64,000 bases of DNA from Parendozoicomonas haliclonae (GTDB lineage Bacteria; Pseudomonadota; Gammaproteobacteria; Pseudomonadales; Endozoicomonadaceae), in contig NZ_FWPT01000005.1 in assembly GCF_900174585.1 (NCBI RefSeq), forward strand, positions 394,275 to 458,274, in the 5' to 3' direction. Made by a program: the position numbers and the translations under genes. Below, piece after piece: positions 9,581-19,608 of the stretch. The notes beneath the pieces were generated by a model. It saw only the letters and a list, made by a program, of their open reading frames with translations, had not been told where the DNA came from and searched no databases. Position 1 is the first letter of the stretch. Every line of letters begins with the position of its first letter.

Positions 9581-9856
9581 ATGCCAACAGGAAAAGTTAA
9601 GTGGTTCAATAACGCCAAAGGGTATGGGTTCATTCTTCCAGGGGAAGAAGGCAACGGGGAAGACCTCTTTGTTCACTACTCATCCATTACCATGGACGGC
9701 TACAAGACTCTCAAGGCGGGCCAGCAGGTCACCTACGAAATCATTCAAGGTCCCAAGGGGCTGCACGCCATCAATATCACCATTCTGCCGGAAGACGGTG
9801 CATCGGAAGCTCTCGAAGCTGCCCCCGTTGCGTCGGCGGAATATTCGGAAAGCTGA
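9581..9856 (+). CDS. cspD: Cold-shock-domain protein, CspD type
   Basis: This 91-residue protein has one cold-shock domain (residues 1-68) with nucleic-acid-binding motifs KGYGFI (RNP1) and LFVHYS (RNP2), then a ~23-residue Ala/Glu-rich tail. The tail and the position next to clpS fit CspD, which in E. coli is a stationary-phase inhibitor of replication, more than a plain 70-residue CspA. The role here is inferred from that family. The leader is ~80 bases and AT-rich. A UUCG-loop terminator follows the gene. Confidence 0.9.
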   Translation: MPTGKVKWFNNAKGYGFILPGEEGNGEDLFVHYSSITMDGYKTLKAGQQVTYEIIQGPKGLHAINITILPEDGASEALEAAPVASAEYSES

Positions 9857-9885
9857 GGCACTGACCTGTCCTTCTGATGCCTTTT

Positions 9886-9916
9886 AAAAGGGAGTAGTTC
9901 GCTACTCCTTTTTTTT
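9886..9916 (+). terminator. Rho-independent terminator of cspD
   Basis: The stem GGAGTAG/CTACTCC closes on a TTCG tetraloop, with AAAA before and eight T after. It starts ~30 bases past the cspD stop. Confidence 0.93.
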
Positions 9917-9962
9917 ATGCCTCGCATCTTTCTGCACAACCAAAGAGCGATAAAAACGCAAT

Positions 9963-9994
9963 AAAAAAGGAAGGCCTGAGCCTTCCTTTTTTTT
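9963..9994 (-). terminator. Terminator of icd (symmetrical, may work both ways)
   Basis: The stem AAAAAAGGAAGGC/GCCTTCCTTTTTT with loop CTGA lies 15 bases beyond the icd stop. T-runs exist on both strands, so it can stop icd transcripts and back up the cspD terminator. Confidence 0.9.
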
Positions 9995-10009
9995 GTCAAA
10001 CCATGCTGA

Positions 10010-11266
10010 TTACATGTTTTCGACGATCGCTTCTGCGAACTCGGAGCACTTCAGCAGGGTCGCATCCGGCATCAGACGCTCGAAGTCGTAAGTTACGGTC
10101 TTGGCTTCGATAGCACCTTCCATACCCTTGATGATCAGGTCAGCGGCTTCAGTCCAGCCCATGTGACGCAGCATCATTTCAGCAGACAGGATCAGGGAAC
10201 CCGGGTTCACCTTATCCTGACCGGCATACTTAGGTGCAGTGCCGTGGGTCGCTTCAAAGACTGCTACGCTGCCACCGATGTTCGCACCAGGAGCAATACC
10301 GATACCACCAACCTCTGCAGCCAGAGCGTCAGAGATGTAGTCACCGTTCAGGTTCAGGGTCGCGATAACGGAGTACTCGTCCGGACGCATCAGGATCTGC
10401 TGCAGGAAGGCATCAGCGATCACGTCTTTGATGATGATCTCGTTACCGGTCTTAGGGTTCACCAGCTTGTGCCAAGGACCGCCATCCAGAGGCTCGGCAC
10501 CGAAACGCTCGGCCGCCAGCTCATAACCCCAATCCTTGAAGGCACCTTCGGTGAACTTCATGATGTTGCCCTTGTGAACCAGAGTCACGGAAGGCAGGTC
10601 GTTGTCGATAGCGTGCTGGATGGCCTTGCGTACCAGACGCTGGGTACCTTCTTTGGAAACCGGCTTGATACCAATACCACAGCCTTCGTCGAAACGGATC
10701 TTGGTCACGCCCATTTCTTCTTTCAGGAAGGTGATCAGCTTCTTGGCTTCTTCACTGTCCGCCTGCCACTCGATACCGGCGTAGATGTCTTCGGAGTTTT
10801 CACGGAAGATCACCATGTCAGTCTTTTCTGGTGCAGTTACCGGGCTAGGTACACCCTTGAACCAGCGAACCGGACGGATACAGGCGTACAGGTCAAGCTC
10901 CTGACGCAGGGCTACGTTCAGGGAGCGGATGCCACCACCTACCGGAGTAGTCAGTGGGCCTTTGATGGAAACACTGTACTCACGCAGAGCTTCCAGAGTC
11001 TCTTCCGGCATCCAGACGTCTGGGCCGTATACTTTGGTGGCTTTCTCGCCGGTGTAAACTTCCATCCATACGATGGAACGGTTATTGCCATAGGACTTCT
11101 CAACAGCGGCATCAACCACGCGCTTCATGGCAGGGGTAACATCCGCTCCGATGCCGTCACCTTCGATGAACGGGATGATGGGATGGTTAGGAACATTCAG
11201 AGAAAGATCGGCGTTGACAGTGATTTTGTCACCATCGGCAGGAACCGTGATCTTCTGGTATGCCAT
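10010..11266 (-). CDS. icd: Isocitrate dehydrogenase, NADP-dependent
   Basis: It oxidatively decarboxylates isocitrate to 2-oxoglutarate in the TCA cycle. The 418-residue dimeric-type enzyme shows [15 protein letters not shown], the isocitrate-binding block [26 protein letters not shown] in part, and [27 protein letters not shown] near the C-terminus. The serine in GGIRSLN corresponds to the site that AceK phosphorylates in enterics to divert flux into the glyoxylate shunt; aceK is not in this window, while aceA and glcB are 10 kb away. It has its own terminator and a 386-base upstream gap. Confidence 0.97.
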   Translation of the reverse strand: MAYQKITVPADGDKITVNADLSLNVPNHPIIPFIEGDGIGADVTPAMKRVVDAAVEKSYGNNRSIVWMEVYTGEKATKVYGPDVWMPEETLEALREYSVSIKGPLTTPVGGGIRSLNVALRQELDLYACIRPVRWFKGVPSPVTAPEKTDMVIFRENSEDIYAGIEWQADSEEAKKLITFLKEEMGVTKIRFDEGCGIGIKPVSKEGTQRLVRKAIQHAIDNDLPSVTLVHKGNIMKFTEGAFKDWGYELAAERFGAEPLDGGPWHKLVNPKTGNEIIIKDVIADAFLQQILMRPDEYSVIATLNLNGDYISDALAAEVGGIGIAPGANIGGSVAVFEATHGTAPKYAGQDKVNPGSLILSAEMMLRHMGWTEAADLIIKGMEGAIEAKTVTYDFERLMPDATLLKCSEFAEAIVENM

Positions 11267-11652
11267 TCGTTAGCTCCGTCACTTGGAATGTGTGGTACCG
11301 ACATTCTGTATGGTCGGCTTGTTTCAGGATTGTTGTAGTTTTGCTACATTCCGATCGCATTCAAATTCAGTGATTAACCGATGCGATCCAGATTTGGGAT
11401 ACAAAGATACCGTAATAAGCACCATTAATAAATCGGTCGTGTTGCAAAGCTACACAAATTTACACAAGTTTTTGCGTGAAATGCCTATCAAGAATATGCC
11501 ATCGAGTCGTATTTCATCGCGGTTTATTCTTGTGGACGCTGTCTGCTAACCCTATACAATAGCCTTCCCGCTGATCACTTTCAGATCATGGACTAACTGC
11601 GCACCAATTGCTCAGAGATACATTCTTTAGAGATAAATTGTTCAGAGATATT
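11267..11652. other. Intergenic region between divergent icd and mnmA
   Basis: This 386-base AT-rich stretch has no convincing gene; the one 88-codon frame on the plus strand has no family look. It must hold the icd promoter (minus) and the mnmA promoter (plus). A small hairpin TGTAG/CTACA occurs near 11333-11347. The 45 bases before mnmA are a tandem repeat, listed separately. Confidence 0.7.
11608..11652 (+). repeat. Three 15-base tandem repeats ending at the mnmA start codon
   Basis: Units 11608-11622, 11623-11637 and 11638-11652 read TTGCTCAGAGATACA, TTCTTTAGAGATAAA and TTGTTCAGAGATATT. The last unit abuts the ATG. Each carries AGAGATA, a weak ribosome-binding-like element. All three are in frame with mnmA with no stop, so a TTG at 11608 could give an extended N-terminus. 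Confidence 0.8.
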
Positions 11653-12801
11653 ATGACTGATAACTCCCAGACCCGTGTCATTGTCGGTATGTCCGGCGGT
11701 GTAGACTCCTCTGTATCCGCCCTCCTCCTCCAGCAGCAGGGCTACCAGGTGGAAGGTCTGTTTATGAAAAACTGGGAAGAAGACGACGGCACCGAATACT
11801 GTACCGCCATGGACGATCTGGCCGACGCCCAGATGGTTTGTGACAAGCTGGGTATCAAACTGCACCAGGCCAACTTTGCCGCCGAGTACTGGGACAATGT
11901 GTTTGAACACTTCCTGGAAGAGTACCGCGCCGGCCGCACCCCGAACCCGGACATCCTCTGCAACCGGGAAATCAAATTCAACGCCTTCCTCGACTACGCG
12001 ATGATGCTGGGTGCCGACCTGATCGCCATGGGTCATTACGCCCGCCGTGATGACAGCACCGGCAAGGTCCTGATGCGTAAAGGTCTGGACCCAAACAAGG
12101 ACCAGACCTATTTCCTGCACGCCGTTGGTGAAGAACAGCTGGCGAAAACCCTGTTCCCGGTGGGTGAACTGGAAAAGAGTGAAGTGCGGGCCATTGCTGA
12201 GAAGCATGATCTGGTCACCCACAACAAAAAGGACAGTACCGGTATCTGCTTTATCGGTGAGCGCCGCTTCCGGGACTTCCTGAAGCAGTACATCCCTGCA
12301 CAGCCCGGCAATATCGAAACCGAAGACGGTGAAGTCATCGGCAAGCATCACGGCCTGATGTACCACACCATCGGTCAGCGTCAGGGTCTGGGTATTGGCG
12401 GTATGAAGAATGCCAGTGATGAACCCTGGTATGTGCTGGAGAAAGATCTGGAGCGTAATGTCCTGATCGTCGGTCAGGGCAACGACAACCCGCTGCTGTT
12501 CTCCAAAGCCCTGTCAGCTGATACCATCTACTGGATCAATGGTGAACCGGAACTGCCGGCACGACTGACCGCCAAGGTCCGTTATCGTCAGAGCGATCAG
12601 GCCTGCACGCTGGTGCGTGGTACTGACTGTCGCTATCTGGTGATTTTCGATGAAGCTCAGCGGGCTGTGACTCCGGGCCAGTCTGTGGTTTTCTACGATG
12701 GTGATATCTGCCTCGGTGGCGGTGTAATTGAAAAGCGCCATGCCACTCTCCCTGCGGGCTTTTCTGCAGAGGGTTCTGCAGAGTCAACGGTAACTGCCTG
12801 A
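11653..12801 (+). CDS. mnmA: tRNA-specific 2-thiouridylase MnmA
   Basis: MnmA adenylates and thiolates U34 of tRNA-Lys, -Glu and -Gln, taking sulfur from a relay. The PP-loop GMSGGVDSS is at residues ~12-20, [10 protein letters not shown] follows, and the two redox/thiol cysteines are in [11 protein letters not shown] and [12 protein letters not shown]. The protein is 382 residues from ATG 11653, a little longer than average because of a Ser/Thr/Ala-rich tail. hflD follows 76 bases later, the usual gammaproteobacterial neighbour. An inverted repeat CGGGCTT/AAGCCCG lies between them without a T-run. Confidence 0.97.
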   Translation: MTDNSQTRVIVGMSGGVDSSVSALLLQQQGYQVEGLFMKNWEEDDGTEYCTAMDDLADAQMVCDKLGIKLHQANFAAEYWDNVFEHFLEEYRAGRTPNPDILCNREIKFNAFLDYAMMLGADLIAMGHYARRDDSTGKVLMRKGLDPNKDQTYFLHAVGEEQLAKTLFPVGELEKSEVRAIAEKHDLVTHNKKDSTGICFIGERRFRDFLKQYIPAQPGNIETEDGEVIGKHHGLMYHTIGQRQGLGIGGMKNASDEPWYVLEKDLERNVLIVGQGNDNPLLFSKALSADTIYWINGEPELPARLTAKVRYRQSDQACTLVRGTDCRYLVIFDEAQRAVTPGQSVVFYDGDICLGGGVIEKRHATLPAGFSAEGSAESTVTA

Positions 12802-12877
12802 TACAACAGGTTTTACAAGTCGGGCTTGGCCTTTATGGATAAGCCCGGCCAACGGGATTTTCAGGATTATCTGACGC

Positions 12878-13504
12878 GTGACGCTTAACGAGACTGACAG
12901 AGTGATGGCCCTTGCCGGTTTGTTTCAGGCCTGCAGCCTGGTTGAACAGGTGGCCAAAAATGGAACGACCTCTGAAGAAACACTGGAAACAGCCATCAAA
13001 AGCATTTTTGTCACCGACCCACAGAATGTGGCCGAGGTTTATGGCGATGTTTACAGCCTGCACAATGGTTTGCGTCTGGTACGCGGCCTGCTGGAGCGCG
13101 ATCCGGAAGTAGTACGTTCTGACGCTGTACGCTATGCCCTCACCCTGATCCATCTGGAAAAAAAGGTGCGTAATAATCGCGCCATGATGTCAGCCATTGG
13201 TGAAGGTATTAACCGCGCCCGCGGTCAGCTCAATCACTTTGGTCACACCCATGAAAACCTGATCGCCAATCTGGCCGGAGTGTATCTGGATACCGTCAGC
13301 ACTCTTAAGACACGCGTACAGGTCACCGGTGATCTGCGAAATCTCCAAAACGCAGCCTGTGCCAACAAAATTCGCGCCTGCCTGATGGCCGGTCTTCGCT
13401 CGGCTATTCTCTGGCGTCAGGTCGGCGGGCGTCGCTGGAACCTGGTGTTCTCCCGCAAAGCCATGCTTAACGAGTGCAACAGCTTGCTGAAAGGCAACCT
13501 CTAA
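12878..13504 (+). CDS. hflD: HflD-like high-frequency lysogenisation protein
   Basis: HflD is a peripheral inner-membrane protein; in E. coli it binds phage lambda CII and affects lysogeny, and its cellular role is not settled. The 208-residue protein shows the family blocks RVMALAGLFQACSLV, IKSIFVTDP, VYGDVYSLHNGLRLVRGLL and AGLRSAILWRQVGG. It starts at GTG 12878. It lies between mnmA and purB in many relatives; here a foreign-looking ankyrin-type gene separates it from purB. Confidence 0.94.
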   Translation: MTLNETDRVMALAGLFQACSLVEQVAKNGTTSEETLETAIKSIFVTDPQNVAEVYGDVYSLHNGLRLVRGLLERDPEVVRSDAVRYALTLIHLEKKVRNNRAMMSAIGEGINRARGQLNHFGHTHENLIANLAGVYLDTVSTLKTRVQVTGDLRNLQNAACANKIRACLMAGLRSAILWRQVGGRRWNLVFSRKAMLNECNSLLKGNL

Positions 13505-13528
13505 GCAACTCTTCTTTACCTCTCCTAT

Positions 13529-13560
13529 CCCTGACTGGTCAGCACGCCTGACAGTCAGGG
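13529..13560 (+). repeat. Inverted repeat after hflD
   Basis: A perfect 9-base stem CCCTGACTG/CAGTCAGGG encloses 14 bases, 25 bases past the hflD stop. There is no T-run, so a rho-independent terminator is not supported, but it marks the end of the mnmA-hflD unit. Confidence 0.5.
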
Positions 13561-13640
13561 CTCCCTCCGTGAATACCCCACATCAGCCAATGTCCAAGAA
13601 CCGGTTTTAATACACATTTGTGTTGAGAGGACGGTTCACT

Positions 13641-15113
13641 ATGGAAACTTCGCAGCCAGTCGCACAATCACCACGATCACAAGGTGGTATAACCTACACA
13701 ACTGAACGGACACAGAAGCAGGGAAGCTTTGCCAGTCGCAACACTGCGCCATCCGGGACAGACACGGAACCTGCACTGGCAGCCCACCAGCAGCAGGGCG
13801 AAAGCTTTCTTGGCAGACTCCTCAGAACCATGCACATAACACGAACTGAGGTTCCGCCTTTTCCGTTTCTTGAGAAAACAACGGCAGCGATTACTCAAGG
13901 GGATACCATTACCCTGAATACCCTGCTGAACCTATTAGAATTCCAGACAGAACTCACCCCAGCTTTCTTTGAACAAAGCCTGCAACTGGCGAAAGAGAGT
14001 GATGCACCTGATGCAGAAGCTGTGTTCCGGCTCCTGGTCAGACATGCAAAAAAATTGGGAGAGTTTCAGCCTCTCTACCAGACTATCCTGCGCGAGTTAT
14101 TACGGGAAACCAATGATGCCTTTCTTGATCTGATAACCACCGAGAAATCGTATGCCCAGGACCCATCTGATACCCACCTCAATATGTTAACGGAGCTGAC
14201 GGAAGCCACACCAACTGTCACGCAGAAAAACGCAGGGCTTGTTGCCATCCTTATACAGGAAGGCTGTGATCTTCTCTGGGCTCAGGACCGTGAACTACCT
14301 AAATACTCTCCGCTGGTTAAATTACTATCGCCTGAATGGGATGAGTGTTCGGAGCTTCGCCAGCAACTGGTCGAATACCTGAAGACAAACAACATCAACC
14401 TTGATCAGCTCATCCTGAACAGAAAGCCATTATTTATGGAGATGGCCATAATGAGGGCATCCCATCATGGAATTCAATGCATGCTCGATGCCGGAGCGGA
14501 TGTTAATATTCGCTGGCATGGTCAGACAACCCTCTTCAAACTGTTGGCAGGCTACCCTGTTGATGCAGCAACGCGTTGGAAATTCACTCGCCCGCGACGT
14601 GCAGAGATTATTAAGGTATTACTGAATAATGGCGCCTCCCTGACCGACACCATTTACCATGAACGATGTGTGGACATGCCACTGGCACGCATAGCCCTCA
14701 GTTATTGGGCAGCCCATAATGCACTGCGATGCATGGCAATAAAAAAGCTTCGTGAAGAAGATGAGTGCCGCGAAGTACCCGTAATGCTGGATCTGGCTCT
14801 TGATAAGAGAGTCGGTACATATGTCAGTAGCGCTATCGAGATGACCGCCGAAGCCGGACTACAGCATCAAATTATCCCACTTATCTATGCTGATCATCGC
14901 CTGCCTCTCAGCGCTGATGCCCTGCAAACACTGCAGAGCCAGGATAAATATTATCGGGATAACTGCCCGGAGTATGCAGCTCTGGTTGAAACCTATTCCT
15001 CCCTGAGAGATAAAGCAGATATTACCAACCGGGGTTTCTCAACAGAGCCATGCCAGCAGATTCTGAGGACCGGTGCAGCTATCGCCCGTTTAACCGATGA
15101 GATGAGCTCTTAA
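13641..15113 (+). CDS. Ankyrin-like repeat protein, possible host-interaction effector
   Basis: The 490-residue protein has a Ser/Thr/Gln-rich, probably disordered N-terminus (residues 1-~65), then an all-helical body. Ankyrin-like units are visible near residues 261-300 (AIMRASHHGIQCMLDAGADVN) and 318-340 (AEIIKVLLNNGASLTD). Further helical pairs on either side may be degenerate repeats. There is no signal peptide and no enzyme motif. The ATG at 13641 is preceded by GAGAGG. It sits between hflD and purB, which are usually adjacent, and uses more A/T-rich codons than they do. A type III or IV effector is possible; a cytosolic scaffold role is equally open. Confidence 0.7.
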   Translation: METSQPVAQSPRSQGGITYTTERTQKQGSFASRNTAPSGTDTEPALAAHQQQGESFLGRLLRTMHITRTEVPPFPFLEKTTAAITQGDTITLNTLLNLLEFQTELTPAFFEQSLQLAKESDAPDAEAVFRLLVRHAKKLGEFQPLYQTILRELLRETNDAFLDLITTEKSYAQDPSDTHLNMLTELTEATPTVTQKNAGLVAILIQEGCDLLWAQDRELPKYSPLVKLLSPEWDECSELRQQLVEYLKTNNINLDQLILNRKPLFMEMAIMRASHHGIQCMLDAGADVNIRWHGQTTLFKLLAGYPVDAATRWKFTRPRRAEIIKVLLNNGASLTDTIYHERCVDMPLARIALSYWAAHNALRCMAIKKLREEDECREVPVMLDLALDKRVGTYVSSAIEMTAEAGLQHQIIPLIYADHRLPLSADALQTLQSQDKYYRDNCPEYAALVETYSSLRDKADITNRGFSTEPCQQILRTGAAIARLTDEMSS

Positions 15114-15223
15114 ACAACCTGATAATAATACCCAGTCCTATCGAGCCGGAGAATCCTGCTTTGAAAGCAGATTTTCCCGTCATTTTCGTGTAGCATGCCC
15201 GCGCTTGCTTATCCTCGAAATAG

Positions 15224-16612
<1,389 letters not shown>

Positions 16613-16628
16613 TGGGCTAATGGTTATC

Positions 16629-16654
16629 AAGGAGAGCTGCGGCTCTCCTTTTTT
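16629..16654 (+). terminator. Terminator of purB
   Basis: The stem AAGGAGAGC/GCTCTCCTT with loop TGCG is followed by six T in total. It lies 16 bases after the purB stop and 28 bases before roxA, so it may only partly stop read-through. Confidence 0.88.
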
Positions 16655-16682
16655 ATGCTTTTTTGGGGGGGCGGGGGAAATA

Positions 16683-17789
16683 ATGACAAAGCCAACATCA
16701 CAATTATCTTCTCAACCAACATGGCCGCGTGGAGACGCTCTTGGAGAGATAGGCGCAGAGCAGTTCCTGGCCGAGTACTGGCAAAAGAAACCTCTGCTGA
16801 TTCGACAGGCCTTTCCTGACTTCCAGTGTCCAGTCAGTGGTGATGATCTCGCCGGTATGGCCTGCGATGAAGAGATTGAATCCCGACTGGTGATTGGTCG
16901 CGATAAAGAGTGGCACCTGCAGCAGGGGCCATTCGATGAAGAAGACTTTGCCGCCCTGCCCCCAAGCCACTGGACGCTGCTGGTTCAAGCCGTCGATCAC
17001 TGGGTGCCGGAAGTCCATGATCTGCTGCAGCACTTCCGGTTTATCCCGGACTGGCGCCGGGACGATATCATGATCAGCTATGCCGCTCCCGGTGGTGGTG
17101 TTGGCCCCCATTACGATAACTACGATGTGTTTCTGATCCAGGGACATGGCCAACGACGCTGGCAGACCGGGCAGCTCTGCGACAGCAACTCTCCGCTAAT
17201 GGATAATGACCAGCTCTGTCTACTGGAGACCTTTGAAGGCGACGAAGATTGGACGCTTAACCCTGGCGATATGCTCTACTTGCCGCCAAGAGTCGCCCAT
17301 CTGGGTGAAGCTGTAACAGAACACTGCATCACGCTGTCGGTCGGTTTTCGGGCCCCCTCGGAGCAGGATATCCTCATGGATTTCAGCCAGCTGGCCGCGC
17401 AGGAGCTTTCCGAGCATCAGCGTTACAGTGATCCTGACCTGGAGCTTCAGCCCCATCCGGCACAAATTACCGACGCAGCTATAGACCGGATTCAGGCCAT
17501 TCTGGAGAAATATGCGGGCAATCGGGAGTTAATCGCCCAATGGCTGGGAGAAACCATGACCCGCAGCAAATACCCTGAGTTTGAAGAGGATATGGAGCCG
17601 GCTGCCAACGAAGCACTCCCTCTGGATACACGTCTGGCCTGGCGCAAACAGGATAAATCCGATCAGGTGCAGTTATTTATGAATGGTCAGTGCTATGTAT
17701 TGCCGGCAACACAAAAGGCACTTATTGAGAAGTTGTGCAATAACCGCACATTATCGCAGACCGAGTGGCAGGCTTTAGGCATCCAATAA
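16683..17789 (+). CDS. roxA: Ribosomal protein uL16 arginine hydroxylase (JmjC/cupin oxygenase)
   Basis: RoxA (YcfD) is an Fe(II)/2-oxoglutarate oxygenase that hydroxylates an arginine of ribosomal protein uL16. The 368-residue protein has the N-terminal block FLAEYWQKKPLLIRQAF and the double-stranded beta-helix iron ligands H143 and D145 (GPHYDNYDVF) and H206 (PRVAHLGEA). A C-terminal winged-helix-like part begins near residue 280 and ends LSQTEWQALGI. I chose ATG 16683 because upstream in-frame codons run through the purB terminator. Position after purB is common in relatives. Confidence 0.93.
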   Translation: MTKPTSQLSSQPTWPRGDALGEIGAEQFLAEYWQKKPLLIRQAFPDFQCPVSGDDLAGMACDEEIESRLVIGRDKEWHLQQGPFDEEDFAALPPSHWTLLVQAVDHWVPEVHDLLQHFRFIPDWRRDDIMISYAAPGGGVGPHYDNYDVFLIQGHGQRRWQTGQLCDSNSPLMDNDQLCLLETFEGDEDWTLNPGDMLYLPPRVAHLGEAVTEHCITLSVGFRAPSEQDILMDFSQLAAQELSEHQRYSDPDLELQPHPAQITDAAIDRIQAILEKYAGNRELIAQWLGETMTRSKYPEFEEDMEPAANEALPLDTRLAWRKQDKSDQVQLFMNGQCYVLPATQKALIEKLCNNRTLSQTEWQALGIQ

Positions 17790-17795
17790 GAGGCC

Positions 17796-18425
17796 TTATT
17801 GGCTTTGATAGCGGATCGCCTGCTCGGTCAGCATAGCGATCAACGACTCAGCGCTATAGTGAGTCATGGAAACAAACCTGTCGAGGCGCTCATTCAAATC
17901 AGTGACCGCGGCAGGAATCTGCTTCCAGAGAAGACAGATATGGGCTCTGGCATTATCTCCCAGTCCCGCTCCGTTCAAACGGAAGACTTTTTCAGCATTA
18001 AGATAATCAAAGCGTGATCTGACAGCTGCCAGACTCAACACCGGTTGCGGGCTCACATAGGGCGAGGTGGAAATCAGGTTTTGCAGGTCGGCATTGGTAT
18101 AATTCATCGGCAACGCCAGCAGTTGCAGCCGATGCCGCACACCGTAATCCGTTCGTTCTGAGCCCTTCAAGCCATTCTGTAACAGGTAGGTTGCCACAGC
18201 TGCCTGTGTGCTTCGCTCAGTGAGAGGAACCTGTTTGCAGGCATTCAAAAGCTGCAGGGTTTCTTCTGGCGTCCAGCGGACACTGGTTTTCGTCGCAGAC
18301 GGTGTAACCTCTGTCTGACCAGCAACAGCCTTTACTGCATCTTGCACATAAGATTCCACCGGTCCACGGCTTGCGCTGTTCACTGCCGTACCACTAGCCC
18401 CTGCTCCATCCACTTTGCCGTTCAT
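17796..18425 (-). CDS. Unknown protein with a Myb/SANT-like motif
   Basis: The product is 209 residues with a disordered Ser/Thr/Ala-rich N-terminus (1-48). Residues 49-104 start with VRWTPEETLQLLNACKQVP and continue in a helical segment. The W-x-x-E-E plus spaced leucines resembles the first helix of eukaryote-type Myb/SANT DNA-binding domains. The rest is helical without recognised motifs. There is no signal peptide. It converges on roxA with 6 bases between stops and is divergent from the heme-oxygenase-like pair. The motif match is by eye and weak; function unknown. Confidence 0.6.
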   Translation of the reverse strand: MNGKVDGAGASGTAVNSASRGPVESYVQDAVKAVAGQTEVTPSATKTSVRWTPEETLQLLNACKQVPLTERSTQAAVATYLLQNGLKGSERTDYGVRHRLQLLALPMNYTNADLQNLISTSPYVSPQPVLSLAAVRSRFDYLNAEKVFRLNGAGLGDNARAHICLLWKQIPAAVTDLNERLDRFVSMTHYSAESLIAMLTEQAIRYQSQ

Positions 18426-18577
18426 AACACCCTACTACCGTGATTTATCCATTAACGGCATTAAGACTCATGCAGCGCGAAGGAGTTCAAGCAATAGAAT
18501 CTCTAACCATTCTGTTACAAACACTATTGGTAAATCTGGTCATATTTATTGTTGATAAACACAGTAGAAGCCAGAGC

Positions 18578-19468
18578 ATGAACTTTCCCAATCCTAATGG
18601 AGCATTTGCACCCTTCGCTTTTGCGTTTAATCTGCCACATGCCAATAACAACAATTCAGATCCAGAACCTCCAGTGGAGAGCCTTGGGGCACTGTCGCTC
18701 TCAGAAAACAGTGACGCTGGAACATTTCGTCCTGTTCAAGATATTGACAGAAGAAACTGGACTGTTTCTGTGCATGATCAACCCTTTGAATCTCTACCAA
18801 CTTTTCGCCAGGCCATTAGAAGAGTGGAGCATCTGCATCCCCGAATTATCGATTCGCCATTTATCAATAAAATGAAACACAGGGCCATATCTAATTACGA
18901 AGTCATGCAGTTTATGATGGCTAGAAAAGAGCTGTATGCAATTGCGGAACAGGAGCCTCTGTTAGATAGGCTTGGGGGCGATTATGGCATTGATCAGCCC
19001 ATCCTTTGGAGATGCCTCCCACGCACTTGTGTTGCTTCTGAGGATATTCAACGACTCAGGCAAATAACACCGGACTGCCAGCTGAAACCCTATTTACAAG
19101 AAGTCATTACCGGATATCGGAGAAGCTTCGAGACCATCAAGGGTATCCCCGTTTTGGTCATGGCTCATTACTTCGTTCTTTATGGCGCTCAACTGGTAGG
19201 TGGTCACCCTATGAAAATGCTGTTCTCAATAAACGAGTCGGTAAAATTTGTTCAATCATTCAATATATTTTGGGAAAGAACAGGGATCGACCAGCCAACG
19301 GCGCTGGAGCATATATCGCTGCTGGTTGACCGCGTGGTTGCTGATCATGAAGCAATCTATCGTGTAAGCATTAAGGAAAGATTCTTTCAGGAGGTTGAAC
19401 AAACCTACAAGACCTATATTGGCCTGTTTGAAGGCGCCTCCGACCTTAACGACAATACCAGCCACTAA
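18578..19468 (+). CDS. Heme-oxygenase-like protein A (tandem paralogue)
   Basis: The 296-residue protein has a low-complexity N-terminus (1-~70) and a ~215-residue helical domain that follows heme oxygenase from end to end. H85/H87 (RRVEHLHPR) lie where the proximal haem-ligand helix is expected. QFMMARKELYAIAEQ matches the next helix. VLVMAHYFVLYGAQLVGG at 192-209 resembles the distal block AHAYTRYLGDLSGG of human HO-1, and TYIGLFEG matches the C-terminal helix. The Asp and first Gly of the distal motif are changed (Q, A). ATG 18578 was chosen because the bases just before it are shared with the downstream paralogue. Whether it binds or cleaves haem is unproven; thiaminase-type members share this fold. 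Confidence 0.65.
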   Translation: MNFPNPNGAFAPFAFAFNLPHANNNNSDPEPPVESLGALSLSENSDAGTFRPVQDIDRRNWTVSVHDQPFESLPTFRQAIRRVEHLHPRIIDSPFINKMKHRAISNYEVMQFMMARKELYAIAEQEPLLDRLGGDYGIDQPILWRCLPRTCVASEDIQRLRQITPDCQLKPYLQEVITGYRRSFETIKGIPVLVMAHYFVLYGAQLVGGHPMKMLFSINESVKFVQSFNIFWERTGIDQPTALEHISLLVDRVVADHEAIYRVSIKERFFQEVEQTYKTYIGLFEGASDLNDNTSH

Positions 19469-19608
19469 CTGATTGCGTTATTCCGGGTTACAGCCGAAGC
19501 TATTAAGACCCACCAACGCCACGACAGATCCCCCTATGATTCTGCCGCATAACTTTATTGGAGTGTTTGGTCGTATTTATTAATGACAAACAATGGGAGA
19601 GCCAGAAC

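Noticed and set aside
10163..11338. Open frame of 391 codons opposite icd
   Set aside because: Shadow of icd; begins inside the gene and runs into the icd leader without a ribosome site.
11283..11549. Possible 88-codon gene in the icd-mnmA gap
   Set aside because: No ribosome site, odd composition, and it would cover the divergent promoters.
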